Shown one piece after another: positions 7,410 through 12,192 of a stretch of DNA of 12,192 nt. Source of the DNA: Rhodospirillaceae bacterium UBA4468 (lineage in GTDB: Bacteria; Pseudomonadota; Alphaproteobacteria; Rhodospirillales; Casp-alpha2); assembly GCA_002389385.1 (NCBI GenBank), contig DGOK01000106.1, forward strand, positions 18,292 through 30,483, in the 5' to 3' direction. The position numbers and the translations under genes are program-made. The stretch's first letter is position 1; every line of letters begins with the position of its first letter. Below the pieces are notes generated by a model. The model ran no database searches and was not told the DNA's origin. It saw only the letters and a program-made list of their open reading frames with translations.

Positions 7410-8216
7410 CTATTCTTCAGGTCTGCCGTTTTCCCGGTCATATGCAAATGCTGTGTGTTCTTCGAGATAACTGATGTCGTGGATAGCAACCGTGTCCGAG
7501 GAAATCAGCACAACGGCATAGGCTGGCATTTCCCGGCTCGAGACAAGGGGCTTATCCTGATTGATATCGGCAACAACCTGATGCGCTATCGATTTGACGG
7601 TTGAAAACGGAATGCCGTTCCAACTGCCATGAAACGAACGGTGCATATGACCAAAGAACAGATGACGTACTTTGCCGGAGTGGCGCGATAACAAGGCCCA
7701 TAATTCATCACTATTTTGCAGTCGAATATTATCCAGTGCCTGTATGCCGCTCAACATGGGCGGATGGTGCATGAAAAGAAATACGCTGCCAGATGCTTGT
7801 GATAACGCGTTATCGAGCCACTGCATTTGCGCCGCATCAATCTGCCCTGCATGGGTGCCTTCGGTCAGCGTATCGAGCGCGATAAAAGCACCAGCGTCGT
7901 TGTTTACAACAAAGCACGCTTGCCCGGCGCCGTTAGATTTTGCATCCGGTAATCCAGTGAAATACGCATCCCTGATGTCGTGGTTACCGATCATTGGATA
8001 CCAGGGCATCTTGAGGTCACTCAGGATTTCCTGCACGCGCGCGTATGCGCCAGCTTCGCCCCAATGCGCGATATCACCTGTAATCATTGCGAACGCCGCG
8101 TCACTGTGATGCGTGTTTATCGACGCGACCGCATCTCTAAGGCGTGCATCAACGTCGATTTCAAACAAAGAACCAGAAGCGGTAATGTGTGGGTCTGTAA
8201 GATGTATAAATTTCAT
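7410..8216 (-). CDS. Calcineurin-like metallophosphoesterase, CpdA/GpdQ-type
   Basis: Encodes 268 residues with every metal-binding motif of class III phosphodiesterases: D8-x-H10 (TDPH), G47-D48 (ITGD), G77-N78-H79-D80, H150-H151-P-P and G189-H190-M-H192. These bind two metal ions in the cytoplasmic hydrolase fold shared by cyclic AMP phosphodiesterase CpdA and glycerophosphodiesterase GpdQ. The length matches that group. No signal peptide is visible. ATG 8214-8216 lacks a Shine-Dalgarno sequence, but the promoter just upstream suggests a leaderless message. Substrate is uncertain: cyclic nucleotides, glycerophosphodiesters and other phosphodiesters are all possible. The VOC gene follows on the same strand. 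Confidence 0.92.
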   Translation of the reverse strand: MKFIHLTDPHITASGSLFEIDVDARLRDAVASINTHHSDAAFAMITGDIAHWGEAGAYARVQEILSDLKMPWYPMIGNHDIRDAYFTGLPDAKSNGAGQACFVVNNDAGAFIALDTLTEGTHAGQIDAAQMQWLDNALSQASGSVFLFMHHPPMLSGIQALDNIRLQNSDELWALLSRHSGKVRHLFFGHMHRSFHGSWNGIPFSTVKSIAHQVVADINQDKPLVSSREMPAYAVVLISSDTVAIHDISYLEEHTAFAYDRENGRPEE

Positions 8217-8250
8217 AAACTAATCATATCTATTTTTTGATGGTCGTCAT
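8217..8250 (-). promoter_or_regulatory. Candidate leaderless promoter of the metallophosphoesterase
   Basis: On the minus strand, -10 box TATGAT (8223-8228, five of six consensus bases) lies 16 bases from ATGACG (8245-8250, four of six). Only six bases separate the -10 from the ATG, so transcription should start at or next to the start codon. The absence of a Shine-Dalgarno sequence agrees with a leaderless mRNA. Confidence 0.45.
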
Positions 8251-8316
8251 TTGAAATTTTCAAACCGTGCGAGGAAACTCACTTTACGAGATGCTGTGCA
8301 AAGCCAATACTATGGT

Positions 8317-9282
8317 ATGGATATTTTTCGTTTTGCAGCAGCTTTATTGGCCGTGTTTTTCATTCATACGTCACTCGCATCCGCCGAGAAAATTGACGTG
8401 GACGCAACGCCTATCCCGTTTATTGATAATGCGCCCGAGCAAACAAAAGTCGGCGCCCTTGAATATCGGGGCGGCCTATACCTGACATCTTCAAACCGCC
8501 GCTTTGGAGGGTTCTCAGGTCTTGGTATCAGTAGCAACGGCCAACGTATGGTGAGCGTTTCAGATCGCGGCACGTCCTATTCAGCAAGTCTTGAATACGA
8601 TGCTGCGGGTAATTTATCAGGCTTAAAGACACATGACCTCGGCACCCTCTCAGATCTAGACGGAACACCCGTCGCTGGGAAACGTTGGTCAGATGCAGAA
8701 GCAATGAGCCCCGGCGTCCAAGGCGAAATCATCATTGCGTTTGAGCGCGATCATAGACTTTGGCGGTACGACGCAGGTGCCACAACACCGCGTGTACTGC
8801 GCCCACCAGCTGAGCTTGGTAAAATGTCGCCAAATCATGGCATCGAAGCCTTAACGTTACTCAATGACGGCAGACTTTTGGCGATTACCGAAGGATCTCC
8901 TGATGAGCTTACAAGTATTGCCTGGGTGAGCCGCCGAGGCGGATGGGATGTGCTAACGTATTTTGCTGATGATGGTTTCCGACCAACGGGTGCCGCAACA
9001 CTGCTAAATGGCGACGTGTTGGTACTTGAACGATATTATACACCGCGTGCCGGCGTGCGCATTCGCATCAAGCGTATTGATATTACCAAGATTACTGCCG
9101 GCGCAGAAATTTCAGGAGAGCTCGTCGCACTCATGGCACCGCCCATGAACATTGATAACTTTGAGGGCATTGAAACGCGCCAAGATAAAGAAGGGCGTAC
9201 CCTTGTGTATTTGATATCAGATGACAACTTTAGTGATGACCAACGCACACTCTTGATGATGTTTGAGTTGAGTGCTCTATAG
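8317..9282 (+). CDS. Secreted esterase-like/phytase-like beta-propeller family protein
   Basis: Encodes 321 residues from ATG 8317. This start gives a clean Sec signal peptide: MDIFRF, a hydrophobic core, and a likely cut after LASA (about residue 22), so the product is exported. The rest, from FSGLGISSNGQRMVSVSDRG through SDAEAMSP, NHGIEALTLL, LAITEG and DNFEGIE, matches the Phytase-like family (PF13449) annotated as esterase-like activity of phytase family. Acidic and aspartate-rich turns fit a beta-propeller that may bind calcium. Actual substrate is unknown. An in-frame TTG at 8251 would add 22 residues before the signal peptide and is less likely. I recall this family next to cobT and rpmB in other alphaproteobacteria, which fits the neighbourhood. 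It heads a three-gene plus-strand cluster. Confidence 0.88.
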   Translation: MDIFRFAAALLAVFFIHTSLASAEKIDVDATPIPFIDNAPEQTKVGALEYRGGLYLTSSNRRFGGFSGLGISSNGQRMVSVSDRGTSYSASLEYDAAGNLSGLKTHDLGTLSDLDGTPVAGKRWSDAEAMSPGVQGEIIIAFERDHRLWRYDAGATTPRVLRPPAELGKMSPNHGIEALTLLNDGRLLAITEGSPDELTSIAWVSRRGGWDVLTYFADDGFRPTGAATLLNGDVLVLERYYTPRAGVRIRIKRIDITKITAGAEISGELVALMAPPMNIDNFEGIETRQDKEGRTLVYLISDDNFSDDQRTLLMMFELSAL

Positions 9283-9310
9283 GGGACAGGCATCCTTCAC
9301 CTTGAATAAA

Positions 9311-10549
9311 ATGCGCATTACCATTTTGAAATTTCCTCCTATACACAGATTACGAAAAGCTTCACATGCTTTGATTACAGCCGTCATTTTAGCTGGCGCA
9401 ACCGTTCTGCCTGTCGCCATAAATGCCGAAGAAAAAGTCGACTTCATCCACCGCGGCATTACGATTTCAGGTATTCCCAAACCTAAAGACAAATTCTTTG
9501 ATATAGATGTCACGCCTGCAAAAGAGGGCGCTGAACTGGTCAGAGATGCCTTGGAAATTTTGTACACAGGATCATCATTTAATGCCAAAGCGATTGAGCG
9601 CCTCAAGGCAGCAGGACACGTCATCATTGTTTACGATCCGGCCTTTCCAAAACGTGAATTTAGCAAGCTAACCATTGCAGCATTCTTTCCTTATTTCTTC
9701 CAAAAGGACGGCAATGGGAAAGATTTTGTTACCTTCGTTGGTCGCTTCGGAGGCAAGTGGGCGGCACGGGAACTTGCGCCTGTCATTGCCCATGAATTAA
9801 CCGGCCACGGCATACAACATTTGCGCGGTCGCCTTGAACACGTCCGCGAGGTCGACCTGGAATGTGAAGCCTACATGTATCAAGAAAAGGCTTATCAGGA
9901 TTTAAATTTCGACAAAAACGCACGCGAGATGATCGCGTTTCGACAAACCCTCGAACGGCACTGGTGCGCTGACTTTAAAAAATGGCAAAAAAATAATCTC
10001 CCGAAAAATTCCAAATATTGGGATCAACTTCATCCGGACATTCCCAAACTTATTGAAGACTATCTCGTTTATATTGAAGCCTTGCGGAAAAGTGGTGTGG
10101 CAGGGAAAGCCGTCAAGCGGGCAAAAGCCGCACAGAATAATGTCACAAGCGAACGAATAGCCATGTTGCTCGCAAGTGATGACCCTGACGCACATTTTCA
10201 ATTAGGCCAGCTCTACACACGAGGCATTGGAGTCGAGGAAAACAAACAAATAGCACTGAACTGGTTTGAGAAAGCCGCTGAGGCAGGCCACGCTCGGGCG
10301 CAATTCGAACTTGCCCGCATATACTGGAAAGGCGATGGCGTATATTTGGATAAAGTGCTATCTGCCCAATGGGCAAAAGCAGCTGCAGAGAATAATATCA
10401 CTGCCGCTGAATATCTTTATGGTGCGATGCTAGTTAACGGTGACGGCGTCACACGAGACATAAAGAAAGGACGCACCTTCATCGGTAAAGCTGCTGACAA
10501 AGGGCACAAAGGTGCCATTGACGCGTTAAAGAAACTACCGCCCAACTAA
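9311..10549 (+). CDS. Exported protein with HExxxH metallopeptidase-like motif and Sel1 repeats
   Basis: Encodes 412 residues from ATG 9311, the start that yields a normal signal peptide (basic RLRK, hydrophobic core, cleavage near INA-EE at about 40). GTG 9272 and TTG 9302 are weaker options. The middle domain carries VIAHELTGHGIQH: H161-E162-x3-H166, that is HExxxH rather than HExxH, followed 18-20 residues later by ECEA (E184, E186). This spacing is what a zinc-binding gluzincin-type site would need, and it recalls HELLGH of dipeptidyl peptidase III (M49); no global similarity is claimed. The C-terminal third (about 293-400) contains three Sel1-like repeats (AHFQLGQLYTRGIGV, ARAQFELARIYWKGDGV and a third), a protein-interaction solenoid. 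It begins 28 bases after the phytase-like gene and 22 bases before the aspartic protease, so an operon is likely. Peptidase activity is inferred. Confidence 0.82.
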   Translation: MRITILKFPPIHRLRKASHALITAVILAGATVLPVAINAEEKVDFIHRGITISGIPKPKDKFFDIDVTPAKEGAELVRDALEILYTGSSFNAKAIERLKAAGHVIIVYDPAFPKREFSKLTIAAFFPYFFQKDGNGKDFVTFVGRFGGKWAARELAPVIAHELTGHGIQHLRGRLEHVREVDLECEAYMYQEKAYQDLNFDKNAREMIAFRQTLERHWCADFKKWQKNNLPKNSKYWDQLHPDIPKLIEDYLVYIEALRKSGVAGKAVKRAKAAQNNVTSERIAMLLASDDPDAHFQLGQLYTRGIGVEENKQIALNWFEKAAEAGHARAQFELARIYWKGDGVYLDKVLSAQWAKAAAENNITAAEYLYGAMLVNGDGVTRDIKKGRTFIGKAADKGHKGAIDALKKLPPN

Positions 10550-10571
10550 TACATTCCTGGAGAGTAAGATT

Positions 10572-11264
10572 ATGAGCCTACGTACTATTATCTTTGTCGT
10601 CTGCGCCATATCATTAACGGGTCTCGTCTTATATCTCGCAAATCAATACCCCGGATCACTCGATAATAATATTGATCAGGCAAGGTTGATCCAGGCCGTC
10701 GCACTGATCGTGTTGATCGGTGCCGGGCTCGTATTTTCGCCGCGGTTAAACCTAAAGGGCGCACTGAAGTATATCGTCATTTGGGGCTTAGTTGGACTGG
10801 CAGTATTTACCGCATATGCATTCCGAGGTGAGTTCACACAAATTGGCGCGCGTATCAGCGGCGAACTTTTGCCTTCGCAAGCTGTTGAAACGGGGCAGGG
10901 TGAAATCACAATCCGTCGTGGTGCGGACGGCCATTTCCATCTCAACGCAAATGTGAATGGTACGAACATTCGTTTCCTTGTTGATACAGGTGCAAGCGTC
11001 GTCACGCTAAGCCGCCAAGACGCCGAGAGAACAGGCTTTGACTTCAATGATCTGCAATTTGATCAACAATACCGAACCGCCAATGGCACTGCGTGGGGTG
11101 CACGCATTCAGATTGGTGCGATGTCCGCAGGGCCTATTCGGGTTCAGGGCGTGCGCGCCGCAATACTGGATAGCGAGTTAGGATCTTCGTTGCTTGGCCT
11201 TAGCTTCCTCGACAAACTTTCCGAAGTATCCGTTCAAGGCGACACCATGACGCTTAGGCAATAA
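10572..11264 (+). CDS. Membrane-anchored retropepsin-like aspartic protease (TIGR02281-type)
   Basis: Encodes 230 residues. Three hydrophobic segments (about 4-23, 40-57 and 66-84) anchor the N-terminal half in the inner membrane, followed by a soluble clan AA aspartic protease domain. The catalytic motif is FLVDTGASVVTLS (D138-T-G-A-S), and the downstream LLGLSFL block is the usual hydrophobic-hydrophobic-Gly feature. Such single-domain proteases act as dimers like retropepsin. The catalytic domain most likely faces the periplasm, but orientation is inferred. GGAG at 10559-10562 sits about nine bases before ATG 10572. It is the last gene of the plus-strand cluster and ends 12 bases before the convergent oxidoreductase stop, leaving no visible terminator. 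Target proteins are unknown. Confidence 0.9.
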   Translation: MSLRTIIFVVCAISLTGLVLYLANQYPGSLDNNIDQARLIQAVALIVLIGAGLVFSPRLNLKGALKYIVIWGLVGLAVFTAYAFRGEFTQIGARISGELLPSQAVETGQGEITIRRGADGHFHLNANVNGTNIRFLVDTGASVVTLSRQDAERTGFDFNDLQFDQQYRTANGTAWGARIQIGAMSAGPIRVQGVRAAILDSELGSSLLGLSFLDKLSEVSVQGDTMTLRQ

Positions 11265-11276
11265 TTTTTGTTGAGC

Positions 11277-12192
11277 CTACACCTCGCCAAGTGCGTCCCA
11301 TTCTCCAGCTTTTAAGCGATCCACAATAGACGATATATCAGCATTTTTTTGAATAGCCTGGGCAACATTCTGGCCAGTGCCGGGCGGGCCGACGAACACA
11401 GCTCCCGTGATGACGCCTTCCTTAACAAACAACCGTCGATGCTGATTTTCTGAGACATCAAGACCAATGATCTCTTCGGCACCATCTTCAGTATCGAGTT
11501 TACCAAAACCTTTCACATCAATCCCATCCATTTTAAGACTGACTAATGTGCTGGGCGGTTTGTAATGAGCTTCCTTGCCAAATAGCGTTGCCACTGCAAC
11601 TGACGCCTGTGCAGTTCCAACCGCCCATAATCCGCCAACAGCACCAGGAAGTTCGGCAACGTCCCCAGCAGCGACAATGTCAGGGTCGGACGTCTGCATT
11701 TGCGAGTCGACGATCACACCTCGATTAACTTCAAGTCCGGCATCCTTTGCTAAATCTGTGTTTGCCTTTACACCTGCGCAAACCACATAGATATCAGCCT
11801 CGAGAGTTTCGCCGTTGTTTAACTCGAGATGATCGACACGCTCTCCACCCAAGACTTTTGAAACGGATGCATCGGTGATCACATTGATCCCCAAACCTTC
11901 TAGATACATGCGCATAATAGCGCTGCCTTTCTCATCCAATTCTCGGTTCATCAAACGATCCGATCGTTGAATGATTGTGGTTTTTAGATTGAGTCGACGG
12001 AGCGCATCTGCAGCCTCAATCCCCAAGACGCCACCGCCAAGCACAACCGCATTTAGACAATCTTTATCCTGACGCCATGTGCGGATAGCTTGTGCATCGG
12101 CAGCTTCACGCAGCACGAAACAACCAGGAAGATCAATTCCATCTGCTGGTGGCTTCATGGCCTGTGACCCCATCGCAAGAACAAGCTTGTCA
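11277..12192 (-). CDS. FAD-dependent pyridine nucleotide-disulfide family oxidoreductase, N-terminus outside window
   Basis: About 305 C-terminal residues are visible; the gene continues past the right edge. The reading frame is already open before the first internal ATG (12171-12173), where DKLVLAMGSQAM matches the conserved DkLvlAtGs element of these enzymes, so that ATG is not the start. A dinucleotide-binding loop AVVLGGGVLGIEAADALRRL (GxGxxG) binds NAD(P)H, and DPDIVAAGDVAEL is the second FAD-contacting motif. The layout resembles rubredoxin/nitrite reductase-type NAD(P)H:FAD oxidoreductases. The first FAD-binding GxGxxG lies outside. Reaction and electron acceptor are unassigned. The usual ATGS is AMGS here, a mild change. 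It is convergent with the aspartic protease gene. Confidence 0.88.
   Translation of the reverse strand, partial: DKLVLAMGSQAMKPPADGIDLPGCFVLREAADAQAIRTWRQDKDCLNAVVLGGGVLGIEAADALRRLNLKTTIIQRSDRLMNRELDEKGSAIMRMYLEGLGINVITDASVSKVLGGERVDHLELNNGETLEADIYVVCAGVKANTDLAKDAGLEVNRGVIVDSQMQTSDPDIVAAGDVAELPGAVGGLWAVGTAQASVAVATLFGKEAHYKPPSTLVSLKMDGIDVKGFGKLDTEDGAEEIIGLDVSENQHRRLFVKEGVITGAVFVGPPGTGQNVAQAIQKNADISSIVDRLKAGEWDALGEV

Noticed and set aside
8251..8316. Upstream TTG start of the phytase-like gene
   Set aside because: It would place 22 hydrophilic residues before a clear signal peptide beginning at ATG 8317.
11262..11282. Terminator between the convergent protease and oxidoreductase genes
   Set aside because: Only 12 bases lie between the stops; a T-run exists but no stem precedes it.

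Overview
This window looks like chromosomal DNA of an alphaproteobacterium of moderate GC content, about half GC by eye. The main evidence is a 97-residue ribosomal protein L28 of the alphaproteobacterial type and a J-domain gene followed by cobS and cobT. A phytase-like secreted protein near cobT and rpmB also fits a neighbourhood I recall from this class. No tRNA, rRNA, CRISPR array, insertion sequence or phage gene is visible, and coding density is high.

Layout, left to right. Positions 20-363 (minus): rpmB with a UUCG-loop terminator and a candidate promoter. Positions 509-2402 (minus): a decayed membrane-anchored class III nucleotide cyclase with three in-frame stops and two single-base frameshifts. 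Positions 2563-3159 (plus): a J-domain protein with a Cys/His cluster. Positions 3408-6269 (plus): cobS and cobT, the AAA+ and MIDAS subunits of aerobic cobaltochelatase, read in the same frame with only a TAA and three sense codons between them. Positions 6275-6390: a compact palindromic intergenic repeat between convergent genes. Positions 6397-8216 (minus): a VOC/glyoxalase-like protein and a CpdA/GpdQ-type metallophosphoesterase whose promoter suggests a leaderless mRNA. Positions 8317-11264 (plus): three tightly spaced exported or membrane genes, namely a phytase-like/esterase-like protein, a signal-peptide protein combining an HExxxH motif with Sel1 repeats, and a membrane-anchored retropepsin-like protease. 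Positions 11277-12192 (minus): the C-terminal part of a pyridine nucleotide-disulfide type FAD oxidoreductase that runs off the right edge.

How the genes may work together. CobS and CobT are the ATP-driven chaperone-like pair that works with CobN (not in this window) to insert cobalt into hydrogenobyrinic acid a,c-diamide. The J-domain protein upstream may assist that machine, but this is inference from position. The three-gene plus-strand cluster looks like an envelope-processing unit. The cyclase pseudogene is the clearest recent loss. The metallophosphoesterase may act on cyclic nucleotides, but its substrate cannot be read from sequence. The strongest leads for novelty are the HExxxH-Sel1 protein, the J-domain/CobST arrangement and the broken voltage-sensor-like cyclase. 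I see no clear, wholly new multi-gene system.
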